A model generated the notes under the pieces. The model was given only the letters and a program-made list of their open reading frames with translations, was not told where the DNA came from and did no database searches. From Dactylorhiza incarnata (taxonomy: Eukaryota; Streptophyta; Magnoliopsida; Asparagales; Orchidaceae), in contig JAWHQI010000005.1 in the NCBI GenBank assembly GCA_033032865.1, positions 5,542,001 through 5,606,000 of the forward strand: a DNA stretch of 64,000 nucleotides, read 5' to 3'. This document shows, piece after piece, positions 24,732 to 34,508 of the stretch (within the stretch, counting starts at the first letter, position 1; each line of letters begins with the position of its first letter). A program made the position numbers and the translations under genes.

Positions 24732-25010
24732 AATTGCCGAAATTGCTGAAAGAGAAAAACTGCGATATCTTCTAAACGGAGTTGAATTTGGTAAATCTGA
24801 GGGTGCAAAACGAACTCAAACTGGTAAACCTGTTCGCCATTGGATGGACGGCTTCGATCCGGTCCTGAAAAGCTATTGTGCGCTGAAAACGGACAAACGG
24901 ATCAAAAGTTATGGCTGTTTTAAGATTGAGTGTCATTCTTGGCAAAATTCCACATCTTCATCGCAACTGTTGTTCATCAACCACTCAAGATCTGAAGGTC
25001 GCGTGTTAAA

Positions 25011-25932
25011 TGTTCGCACCAAAAATGCACCAAGTCCACACTTGCTCAAGATGGAGAAGGGGCGGTGATTGTTGAGGATGTCAGTTACTTAAGTCACGAA
25101 TGAAGAAGTGAGAGAGGAGAAAAAGAGATGGAGATTGGCGGTCTCCTGAAGGGATTTGACGAGGTCTCCTTAAAGGATATCGCCCAGAAGAGGCTGATGC
25201 GAAGAGGTGTCCGCGGTCTCAAATTTGGAGACCGCTCAAGCCACTGGCTGAGAGTTAGAAACTCTCTCAAGTCCCCTAACTGGTACCACTACCCCTCTAT
25301 TTATAGGCGCGAGACCTGCCCAAACGGGCAGGGTCAGGAAAAGCGGGCTGCGCGAGCCACGAGTGACCGGCGGAAGCGAGATCGCCCGTGCGATGGGAGA
25401 TCACCCGGGCTCGGCGAGCTGGCGAGATCGCCCGGGCAGTGGGAGACCGCCCGGGCTCGGCGACCTGGCGAGATCTCACGGGCAGTGGGAGACCGCCCGG
25501 GCACGGCGACCTGGCGAGATCGCCCGGGCAGTGGGAGACCGCTCGGGCTCGGCGACCTGGCGAGATCGCCCGGGCAGTGGAAGACCGCCCGGGCTCGGCG
25601 ACCTGGCGAGATTGTCGGGGCAGTGAGAGACCGCCCGGGCTCGACGACCTGGCGAGATCGCCCACGCAGTGGGAGACCGCCCGGGCTCGGCGACCTGGAG
25701 AGATCGCTCGGGCAGTGGGAGACCGCCCAGGCTCAGCGACATGGCGAGATCTCCCGGGCAGTGGGAGACCACCCGGACTCGGCGACCTGGCGATATCGCC
25801 CAGTCAGTGGGAGACCGCTCGGGCTCAGCGACCTGGTGAGATCGCATGGGCAGTGGGAGACCGCCCTGGTTTCTGAGACCGTGCGGATTGCTTTCGTCGC
25901 CTTTGGATGGATCGCCGATTTCTGGGTAAACA
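25011..25932 (-). repeat. 5' LTR of gag-only element
   Basis: It is homologous to 20128-21183. A TATAAATAG box on - (near 25303-25311) lies downstream of the minisatellite and upstream of gag, as expected for a 5' LTR promoter. Confidence 0.85.
25376..25868. repeat. 46-bp GC-rich minisatellite, about 10-11 copies
   Basis: Same unit as the array at 20485-21120, three copies shorter. This copy-number change accounts for nearly all of the length difference between the two LTRs. Confidence 0.9.
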
Positions 25933-26159
25933 TGTATATGTATCTGTGATGACTTTACTTGATTATTCTGGTATTACTTCATGTTTACACTTCCATAGTA
26001 CATTTGTACTTTTACTTATACTCTGATGTGGATTGTGATATTTTGGCCGGCAGGGTAAGCATCATATGGTGGTGTGTAGCCATGATGTATGGAATCACTG
26101 CGGGACGGTTTCACTGGGCATAAAATCTGCTCTCCGTGTTTTGGGAGGGGGATTTTACA
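25933..26159 (+). repeat. Right part of the interrupted gypsy LTR
   Basis: It begins with the second TGTAT target duplication and ends GGGGGATTTTACA. GGCCGGCAGGGT near 26045 parallels AAGCCGGCAGGGT in the U5-like part of the LTR at 1629-7045, so the two LTRs are probably from related Tekay/Del-like elements. Confidence 0.6.
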
Positions 26160-26310
26160 ATTAGTTTCTCTTTAGTCCCACATCTCCAAGTTTTGTGCGG
26201 TTTCCCCTTACTTTACCTATTTATACCCCCTTTAAGGGATGAATAAAGTTTGACTTCTCTCTCTCTCTCTCACATTCTAATATGGCATCAGAGGCAGGTT
26301 GCGATCACTT
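26160..26310 (+). promoter_or_regulatory. Copia/TRIM-like LTR end with TATA box and primer binding site
   Basis: TTTAGTCCCACATCTCC is a common plant copia LTR phrase. CCTATTTATACCCC (near 26216) is a TATA-like box, followed by a CT dinucleotide run (26256-26272). TATGGCATCAGAGGCAGG then matches the initiator tRNA-Met primer site with one change (TGGCATCAGAG). The LTR start is uncertain and no second LTR is visible, so the element is partial. Confidence 0.6.
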
Positions 26311-26335
26311 GTAAACTCCAGTCCACTCCTATAGT

Positions 26336-26935
26336 ATTCGTCGCTCCAGCAGTACTCGTCGCTCCAGCAGTATTCGTTGCTCCAATCGTACTCGTCGCTC
26401 CCACAGTGCTCGGTGTTGTACTTGTCGCTCCTACAGTACTCATCGCTCCTATAGTACTCGTCGTTATGGCAGCACTCATCACTCCTGCAGTACTCATTTC
26501 TCCGGCAGCACTCATCGCTCCCGCAATACTCATCGCTCTGGCAGTACTCCTCGCTCCTGCATTACTCGTCGCTCTGGTAGTACTCGTTGCTCCGGGAGTA
26601 CTCATCTCTCCAGCGGTACTCATCTCTACGGTAGTATTCATCGTTGTGGTAGCACTCATCTCTTCGGCGGTGCTCGTTGTTGTGGAAGTGCCCAACGATG
26701 TCGGAGTACTCGTCACTCTGGCAGTACTCGTCGCTCCGGCAGTACTCGTCGCTCCGGCAGTACTCTTCGCTCCGGCAGTACTCGTCGCTCCGACAGTACG
26801 CCTCGCTCCGGCAGTACTCGTCTCTCCGGCAGTACTCCTCGCTCCGGCAGTACTCCTCGCTCCGGCAGTACTCCTCGCTCCGGCAGTACTCCTCGCTCCG
26901 ACAGTACTCCTCGATCCCTACACACAGTACTCGCC
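26336..26935. repeat. 18-bp minisatellite, about 32 copies
   Basis: The unit GCAGTACTCGTCGCTCCG is repeated from just after the primer site. Left copies are diverged and the right third is nearly uniform. Because 18 is a multiple of three, five or more frames are open for 90 to 230 codons (for example repeated APAVLV and EEYCRS peptides). I treat these as artefacts. Confidence 0.9.
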
Positions 26936-26940
26936 CACCG

Positions 26941-27030
26941 TGTAACGACCCAGACCCTCCTCCAATCGAGACAACGTCCTCTGAGAGCCTCGCCTGGCGT
27001 CGTACAGGGCTGCATCCCAAGCACCCAACC
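26941..27030 (-). mobile_element. Cassandra LTR, first part (split)
   Basis: It starts TGTAACGACCCAGACCC and matches the 3' part of a Cassandra LTR read in reverse. It breaks at CAACC (27026-27030), which is duplicated at 34314-34318 beyond a 7.3-kb gypsy insertion. It continues at 34319-34504. Confidence 0.9.
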
Positions 27031-28054
27031 TGAAGCAGCGGCGTCTCCTAATAGAGATCTACACGGATTTCACTCCAACTCGCCTCGATCACACGGTGAT
27101 CTACCGCACTTACACAAGCATTCTATCGCTCACATACGTTGCCATTCGCATAACAATATCAAGCAAAAAAAAAGAAGAACGATCGACTCTAAAACAGCGG
27201 TCAAAAGAGAGTCGACATAGTTCCCAAATCAACACAAAGATTGCTACTCTTTTAGAGAACAAAACCAAGGCTATAGGCCAAGATCCGTTCAAGCAAACGA
27301 GACCCACTCGGTCCGGACACGAAGAACGTGGGAGAGCGATCTCAAGTTCAGAAAAATACCAACGATCGCTATTCAAAATCGCGGAGAACACGATGGTTCT
27401 TCCTCCACAAACTAAAGAAAGAAACTCTTTGAGGTTTTAGAGATTACCCAACCCAGAAAATGAAAGCACACTTGATAACTGTGGGAGAATCACTCTCTCC
27501 ACACTTTCCACCGGCGTCGCACCGTATGGATCCTTCGGAGTCACACCGAGGGGCTGCCTTCCTTCTTCCTTGGAGTCGCACCAAGAAACCACGCCGGAAA
27601 CACCCAAGAGGGGGGGCCGAAATGGAGAAGAGGGGGAAGAGGCGAGGGGGGGCGGCGGCTTGGAGCAAGCCCTTGGCCGAAATTCCTCCTTAGGGGGGAG
27701 CTTTTTAGGGTTCAAATTCTATTATTTTCTCATAAAAGGCTCCTTTAAATAGGAGTTACAAACACCATCCAACCATCCAAAATTGAGATGAAATCTCATC
27801 AACCCGGATGGTTAAATGCACACCACATAAAATGTCTATTAGCACACCCAAAATAAGAAACATGCCGGAATTTAAAATATTACAATTTTAAAATGACGGA
27901 AATAAATATAAAACTAAAGCAAGATAATAAAAGGCTTTAAGCATCCTTTGCGCGGCGCGGGAGGAGGTTATAATGTTGACTTCCGGGGCGCCGAAAGTCC
28001 TTGTGTTGTAACATCTCCAAGTCATCCACATGTGGGGGAAGTGGTGCGGCATCA
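27031..28054 (-). repeat. 3' LTR of chromovirus
   Basis: Bounded by TG and CA next to the CAACC duplication. It holds a 7-G run at the site where the partner LTR has 42 G. Its right end contains codons for the polyprotein C terminus (27937-28054). Confidence 0.92.
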
Positions 28055-28974
28055 ATCCTCCCCCCCCCCCCCCCCCCCTCAACTTCACGTATCACCGATG
28101 CGTGGTCCAAGAGGAAACGGTGGAGAAGAGCGGCATCTAGTCTTTGAAGCTCGGACTCAAGCACCCAAGAGTCATCGGAAGGTGGACGATCCCGCCATCG
28201 AATGAGGAAGCGGCGAGTATCACCATCAGTAGTAGTAACGGGCTCCATGTCCAATATCCTGTCAGGGTTAGAAAAGGTTTTGGGAAACCTTGGAAACATG
28301 TCAGCATTAGGAATAAGATGTGACTCACCATCCGGCGGTATACCTGTGGAAAGCATGGAAGAGAGATCATCCGTCCTACCACTCCCCAACCCATTAGAAT
28401 CATTTGTGGAAGGAGAAGACGGCATAGAAGACAACTCTTGTGGAGGCGGAACAAACATCGTCAAATCCGAAACGTTGAAAATGGGTGAGACACCCCAATC
28501 AGAAGGAAAATCCAAAACAAAAGCATTCTCTCCTATTTTCTTCAAAATCCGGAACGGGCCGGCTCGCCTCGGTGCTAATTTCTTAACGGTGCCAGATGGC
28601 ATTCGTTCGGGAACTAAGCGGACTAAAACTTGGTCGCCGACTTTAAAGTTTGACGCTCTCCTATTTTGGTTTGCATGTGTTTGATAGGCGTCATATTGAG
28701 AGGTCAAGGTCGCCCGAATATGTGCATGTAGATCATGAATGTGTTGGGCAAAGGATTGTGCGAATTGACTGGCCTTATACGACGGTGGTAGTGGGACCAA
28801 GTCAAGGGGCACTGGAGCATTATACCCGTGCACAACCTCGTTGGGAGACATACCCGTGGATCGGTTCTTGGAATTATTATAAGCCAACTGAGCGTGGGGG
28901 AGAAGTAAGTCCCATGTGCCTTTATGGTCACCCACAAGGCACCTAAGAAGATTTCCCAAGCTTCTATTGACCAC
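27937..28974 (-). pseudogene. Integrase C-terminal half and chromodomain, extending into LTR
   Basis: This frame of 345 codons holds VNRSLGNLLRC and LPHAQLAYNNS (end of the core), FKVGDQVLVRL and APRRAGPFRILKKIGENAF (the C-terminal module). A chromodomain-like segment at about residues 230-290 has ILDMEPVTT, FLIRWRDRPPSDDSWV and LESEL. A glycine run follows, then a tail ending HYNLLPRRAKDA encoded by the LTR. The chromodomain Trp residues are kept. It is joined to the upstream integrase half by a one-base frameshift near 29008. Confidence 0.9.
28055..28085 (-). other. Polypurine tract with 19-G run
   Basis: On - the sequence is a run of 19 G (28060-28078) then GAGGAT, directly before the 3' LTR. 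The position is that of the polypurine tract. The open frame of the polyprotein passes through it as a run of glycines. Confidence 0.75.
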
Positions 28975-28975
28975 C

Positions 28976-29674
28976 TTAGTTTGCCCATCCGTTTGTGGGT
29001 GGTAGGCGGGAGAATAACAATTTAGTGCCCATTAGAATCCATAACGTCTTCCAAAAATAACTTGTAAATTTCACGTCCCTATCCGACACAATAGTGTTAG
29101 GCACCCCACGATGGCTAACGACATTTTGAAAATACAGCTTGGCAATATGAGATGCATCGTTGGTCTTGCTACAAGGGATAAAATATGCCATCTTGGAGAA
29201 CCTATCTACAACAACGAATATCGAGTCGTGTCGGTGAAACGTGGGGGGAAGGCCTAGAACGAAATCCATTCTCACGTCTTACCAAGGTTTAGATGGAATA
29301 GTTAACGGTGTATACAAGCCAACATTGGTCTTAGAACCTTTGGAGACTTGACACGTTCGGCAACTGCTCACTACACGTCCGACCATGACCTTAAGTTTTG
29401 GCCAATAAAATTTCTCTTCCACGAGCACAATAGTCTTGTCCCGCCCGAAGTGACCACTCAACCCGCCACTATGCAACTCCCAAATAATGTGTAGTCGTAG
29501 GGAAGGTTGCGGAATGCATAGTTTCCCGTGCCGAAAGAGGTAACCGTCTCTAATAGTGAAGGCCGGGATAGTGGTGGGGGAGTTGTCCTGTGCGGATAGG
29601 TACAACTCCTGGAAATCCGGGCACGTGGCGTACTCATCCTTAATGCGCTCGAACCCAATAACATGCACTTTCAT
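28976..29674 (-). pseudogene. Integrase N-terminal half, stop and frameshift
   Basis: The first piece (29674-29279) has the zinc-binding part: HSGGLSGHFGRDKT, FYWPKL and CRTCQVSKG. A TAA after SKPW interrupts it. The second piece (29275-28976) has the catalytic core with D in [12 protein letters not shown] and D in [11 protein letters not shown] one-base loss near 29008 then throws the frame before the HPQTDGQ block, whose codons are still readable in the next frame. Both catalytic Asp codons are intact. Confidence 0.88.
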
Positions 29675-30999
29675 GGTAGACAGAAAGAGGGTGAGGCGGC
29701 TAAGCGCATCGGCGACTCGATTCCCGAACCCTTAAGGTGCTTAATGTTAAACGTGTATTCTTGAAGGAACGCAACCCACTTTGCGTGCCGTGGGCTGATC
29801 TTATGACTACCGTTTATGAATCTCAAAGCATCATGGTCAGAAAGGAGCACAAATTCCTTGGACAGAAGATAGTGTCTCCAATGATGCAAACACCTCACAA
29901 TCGCATAGAACTCTCGGTCGTAGTTAGAATAATTGAGCTTTGCGCCTGCCAACTTCTCACTAAAATAACTGATAGGGTGGCCCTCTTGACTTAGGACTCC
30001 TCCTATCCCTATCCCAGACGCATCGCAAGTAACCTCAAAGACCTTGGTGAAGTCAGGGAGACGTAACACCGGTGCTTCGGTCATGAGTTGCTTGATCCTA
30101 CGGAAGGCAAAAGTAGTAGACTTCGACCACACAAACTCTCCCTTTTTCATACAATCGGTAATAGGTGCCATGATGCTACTAAAGTCTCGTATAAAACGAC
30201 GATAAAATGTAGCTAGCCCATGGAAACTGCGCACCTCTCGAATACTAGTCGGCTCAGGCCAATCCTTAATTACCTGGACCTTCCCGGGGTCTACTCGTAT
30301 ACCTTCGGACCCAACAATATAACCTAAGAATTCTACCTCAGAGACTCGAAAAGTGCACTTCTTAAGGTTCAGATAAAGAGTTTCCTTCCGAAGGGTGGAA
30401 AGAACTATCCGCAGGTGTGAGATGTGATCGGCGGGGGTGGTACTATAGATAAGGATGTCGTCAAAGTAGACAACCACGAACTTCCCCATATAAGGCTGGA
30501 AGACATGAGTCATCATCCTGGAGAACGTGCTTGGGGCGTTGGATAGCCCAAAAGGCATCACAAGCCACTCATACAGTCCATCCTTGGACTTAAACGCTGT
30601 CTTCCACTCATCTCCCTCACGGATCCTGATCTGGTGGTAACCACTCCGCAAATCTAGCTTGGAAAAGATGGTGGCACCCGCTAGGACATCGAGGAGATCA
30701 TCTAACCGTGGGATTGGAAATCTATACTTGATGGTGATTTTGTTGATAGCACGGCTATCAACACACATCCTCCACGAGCCATCCTTCTTGGGGGCAAGAA
30801 GGGCTGGAACAGCGCATGGGCTCAAACTAGTCCGAATGAAACCCTTCTTCAGCAAGTCCTCTATCTGGACTTGTAACTCCTTGTGGGCATCGGGAGGGAG
30901 TCTATAGTGGGGCTGATTGGGTAGGGATGACCCAGGGATAAGATCAATAGCATGCTGTATATCCCTAAGTGGGGGTAACGACGACGGAAGCTCGTCGGG
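29671..30999 (-). pseudogene. Reverse transcriptase and RNase H, near-intact
   Basis: It is in frame with gag-protease upstream, separated by one TAG at 31000-31002. Readable motifs are [53 protein letters not shown], the catalytic box [31 protein letters not shown] and the RNase H start [14 protein letters not shown]. The frame is lost by a one-base deletion near 29727, beyond the RNase H domain. All catalytic acids that I can place are present. LTR divergence is far lower than expected from this number of breaks. Confidence 0.92.
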
Positions 31000-32799
31000 C
31001 TAAACATCCCTATACTCATCTAGCAGGGCCCGCAACTCTCTAGGCAACCCATCTAACGTGCTCGAATCAGTCTTCGTACTCATAAGAACTAACGCATACA
31101 TCACTCCATCTAAAAATGGGTCCCTCACAAACTCCGTCCTGCCTACTAGACTCAACGTCTTCCTCTCGACCGGAACAATGGTGTCCTTAGGTAACGTAAC
31201 TGGTTCCTTCGGAGCGGTCGGGCTCAAAGTAATGGTCTTACCCTTAAATTTAAACTCATAGGAGTTGGCCCGGCCATAATGTGTTACATCACGGTCATAG
31301 AGCCAAGGGCGGCCTAATAACACGTGGCAAGCATCCATCGGTAATACGTCACACCATACCTCATCCGTGTAAGATTTAATCGAGAGGGGAACTAGACATC
31401 GCTTGGTAACTGGAACAGTGATCTTGTTAATCCAAGCTACTTGATACGGGGTCGGGTGTGGCTCCGCGGTCAAGGCCATACGTGTGACGGCGTTCTCAGA
31501 AACGACGTTTACACAACTTCCACTATCGATAATCAGCTTACATAACTTCTCACCACTCCTAAAAATCAGGGAAAATATGTTCGTCCTCTTCCAATCATCT
31601 AAAGGACGAGGGGTGGTCAAGATACATCGCATCACTCCTAGGTAGCGTTCGTCCTCCAAATCACTCGGGACTCCCTCAGGGTCATCCTCCTCAGTAGCCT
31701 CATAAATCAGATCGGCGGGGTCGGTCTCCGCATCCAACAGGGCTATGGCTCGGGTTTTTGTAGGACACTCAAAGGCGTAGTGACCCTGAACCCCGCAAGC
31801 ATAACATGTGGTGTTAGCCTTGCTAACCTTTCCTATGGGGATACGCTCACTCGTGGGATTCCTAGAGTTCCTCGCAGTAATCACTACCGATCTAGACTCG
31901 GCGGTCTTAGATTTTCCTTTATCGTGGGTGGTAGATGAAGATGCTCCAAATGTGGTCAAGCTCTTCGTACGGGAGTAACGAGAGTGGGCCTTCGAAGCCA
32001 GATGCTTTTCAATATCAAGAGCGGCATTGAATGTTGTATTCAGATCTGTGTGGCCATATCTCAATAGCTTCCTCTGAATGTCAGGGTGGAGCCCCTTACG
32101 AAATCGCGATAGCGTAACCTCAGGGATCTCTCGAAGATCACAACGCACCATACGGTCTTTCAGCTCGCCCATATACTCAGCCACCGAGTTTGAGCCTTGC
32201 CGAAGGGTGGCTAGCTCATCGAACATTTGGGTTCGGTGGTATACGGGGGCGTATTGGTCAGTGAGTAAGTTCTTCATCACCGGCCATCCAATGGGTGGGA
32301 CTCCCTGCCCGGCTCCTAGCCTACGTTCTTCATTCAGCCAATACGTTTTCGCTCGACCCGTTAGCTTCAACCTGGCAACCTGGACCTTTTGGGGATCCGT
32401 AAGATGGTGCCATTCAAAATAACATTCAATATCCACTACCCAAGTAAGGAAAACCTGGGGGTCTCCCAAACCATCGTAAGTGGGGGCGTCGATCTTAATG
32501 GCTCTAGTGATGTCAGTGCCACGATCCGGACGAAGTCCACGAGGAGGGGCTCGAGGATAGCCTTCATCCGAATCCGAATCATGAACCCGTTGTTGCGGAT
32601 TGGGCAACTCATCATTAGCCGGAGGGGGTGGTGTTCCCCTTTGATTCAGCAGAATCTGGGTTAACATGGTCCTAATCTCCGTCATCTCACCACGTAGCTC
32701 TTCTATAGCCTCTGTGTTAGGATCTACTTGATCGTTCGCTGCCATCCTAGAGGTGGACGGTAACTCTACGGTGTACTCCGTGCCTAGTCTCGTGCGCAT
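31000..32799 (-). pseudogene. Gag-protease of chromovirus, truncated by stop before RT
   Basis: An open frame of 599 codons starts about 460 bp inside the 5' LTR. It has a coiled N-terminal region (EAIEELRGEMTEIRTMLTQI), a retrotransposon Gag domain at about residues 95-270 (KIDAPTYDGLGDPQVFLTWV, AEYMGELKDRMVRC), an intact CCHC knuckle at about 329-342 (CYACGVQGHYAFEC) and a retropepsin site at about 421 (IIDSGSCVNVV, D-S-G form). It ends at a TAG just before the RT module, where relatives read through in one polyprotein. Gag-PR itself could still be made. Confidence 0.9.
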
Positions 32800-33256
32800 G
32801 CAAGTTTAAACAACTAGAATGAAGATGAATTTTTTTTTTTTGACGGACCTAACGAGATCGAAACGAAAAAAATTTTTTGTTTTTTTTTTGTTTTAAAGCT
32901 GCTGGAAATAAACTCAAGAAGCTACAAATTTTTTTTTGAATTTTGACAAAATTTTAGATTTAAGACCGCTATTCGCACACCACCTGGACAGAATTACGAC
33001 GGTTCCAATTTTCAGGCCAGCCTAACGAGGTCGAATCGAAAAAGTTTCAGTTTTAATGTTGCTGGAAATACTTTCAGGAAGCTACAGGAGAAATTTTAGA
33101 TTTTTCTGACAAGTTTAAATTTTTTTTTTGAGGTTTTACTAAACGCAGACCAATCCGAAAATTTTCAGATTTTCCTATTGATTAGAACGACCAACAAAGA
33201 TCGCAGCGAGGATGTTTGCAACGTGGGAGTTGAAACGACCTGCTTTGATACCAAAT
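32800..33256 (-). other. Chromovirus leader with primer site and imperfect direct repeat
   Basis: Beside the 5' LTR, - reads TTTGGTATCAAAGCAGG (33238-33254), an initiator tRNA-Met primer site with one change. The leader holds two related blocks of about 150 bp (near 32842-32960 and 33016-33110), each with CCTAACGAG-TCGAA, GCTGGAAATA and AAGCTACA, separated by T-runs. No ORF is expected here. Confidence 0.7.
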
Positions 33257-33828
33257 TGAAGCAGCGGCGTCTCCTAATAGAGATCTACACGGATTTCACT
33301 CCAACTCGCCTCGATCACACGGTGATCTACCGCACTTACACAAGCATTCTATCGCTCACATACGTTGCCATTCGCATCACAATATCAAAAAAAAAAAAAA
33401 CGATCGACTCTAAAACAGCGGTCAAAAGAGAGTCGACATAGTTCCCAAATCAACACAAAGATTGCTACTCTTTTAGAGAACAAAACCAAGGCTATAGGCC
33501 AAGATCCGTTCAAGCAAACGAGACCCACTCGGTCCGGGCACGAAGAACGCGGGAGAGCGATCTCAAGTTCAGAAAAATACCAACGATCGATATTCAAAAT
33601 CGCGGAGAACACGATGGTTCTTCCTCCACAAACTAAAGAAAGAAACTCTTTGAGGTTTTAGAGATTACCCAACCCAGAAAATGAAAGCACACTTGATAAC
33701 TGTGGGAGAATCACTCTCTCCACGCTTTCCACCGGCGTCACACCGTATGGATCCTTCGGAGTCACACCGAGGGGCTGCCTTCCTTCTTCCTTGGAGTCGC
33801 ACCAAGAAACCACGCCGGAAACACCCAA

Positions 33829-33871
<43 letters not shown>

Positions 33872-34313
33872 GGGGCCGAAATGGAGAAGAGGGGGAAGAG
33901 GCGAGGGGGGGCGGCGGCTTGGAGCAAGCCCTTGGCCGAAATTCCTCCTTAGGGGGGAGCTTTTTAGGGTTCAAATTCTATTATTTTCTCATAAAAGGCT
34001 CCTTTAAATAGGAGTTACAAACACCATCCAACCATCCAAAATTGAGATGAAATCTCATCAACCCGGATGGTTAAATGCACACCACATAAAATGTCTATTA
34101 GCACACCCAAAATAAGAAACATGCCGGAATTTAAAATATTACAATTTTAAAATGACGGAAATAAATATAAAACTAAAGCAAGATAATAAAAGGCTTTAAG
34201 CATCCTTTGCGCGGCACGGGCGGAGGTTATAATGTTGACTTCCGGGGCGCCGAAAGTCCTTGTGTTGTAACATCTCCAAGTCATCCACATGTGGGGGAAG
34301 TGGTGCGGCATCA
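33257..34313 (-). repeat. 5' LTR of chromovirus, with 42-G tract
   Basis: It matches 27031-28054 almost base for base. The main difference is an uninterrupted run of 42 G at 33829-33870, against 7 G in the partner. The right end is followed by the second CAACC. Confidence 0.92.
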
Positions 34314-34504
34314 CAACCCCTCTCCATAAACTGCCTAATTCGGCGCCTCTGCCCAGCGGGTTGTTGGAGGTCACAACTCCCTTTGATGAAGAAATTCAAG
34401 TTATAGCGGGAGCGCAAAGACAACTCAAGAGGTCACCCATCCCGGTACTACTCTCACCAATGCATGCTTAACTATAGAGTTTCTCCACTCCTCATCACCA
34501 ATTG
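34314..34504 (-). mobile_element. Cassandra LTR, second part (split)
   Basis: It resumes at CAACCCCTCTCC exactly where 27030 left off. It carries the antisense 5S segment (GGTCACCCATCCCGG, then TGCTTAACTATAGAG) and ends CTCATCACCAATTG. It is the left arm of an inverted repeat with 34509-34780. Confidence 0.92.
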
Positions 34505-34508
34505 AGCT

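Larger units (their letters stand above)
20128..25932 (-). mobile_element. Gag-only non-autonomous LTR retrotransposon (Tat/Athila-like gag)
   Basis: LTRs at 20128-21183 and 25011-25932 enclose 3.8 kb. Perfect 5-bp target duplications (TGTAT) flank it, so it is one clean insertion. The - orientation is supported by the gag frame, a TATAAATAG box in the LTRs and a GCGGGGA-containing purine tract beside 21184. The interior has gag and tandem repeats but no protease, RT, RNase H or integrase, so it would depend on enzymes supplied by another element. The primer site beside 25010 is not one I recognise. Confidence 0.85.
27031..34313 (-). mobile_element. Young chromovirus (Ty3/gypsy with chromodomain), CRM/Reina-like
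   Basis: LTRs of 1024 and 1057 bp start TGAAGCAGCGGCG and end GGCATCA on +. The 5-bp duplication CAACC flanks the element. Gag, protease, RT, RNase H, integrase and chromodomain follow in order on -. I count roughly ten substitutions between the LTRs apart from a G-tract, so insertion was recent. The coding region carries two stops and two one-base frameshifts. Chromodomains direct integration to marked chromatin. Lineage within chromoviruses is a guess. Confidence 0.92.

Noticed and set aside
20188..25070. LTR start at TGTTGAGG with a GGAGAAGGGG polypurine tract on +
   Set aside because: The 60 bp outside this point are shared by both copies and the TGTAT duplication only appears when the LTR starts at 20128 and 25011. 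The gag frame, TATAAATAG and purine tract at 21184 all favour the - orientation.
26250..27033. Frames of 100-231 codons rich in APAVLV or EEYCRS
   Set aside because: The 18-bp unit keeps five or more frames open; composition is dictated by the repeat.
28137..28946. + and alternative - frames overlapping the integrase
   Set aside because: Shadows of the chromodomain-integrase frame on -, without domains of their own.
33658..34007. Proline- or glycine-run proteins
   Set aside because: Translation of the 42-G homopolymer in an LTR.
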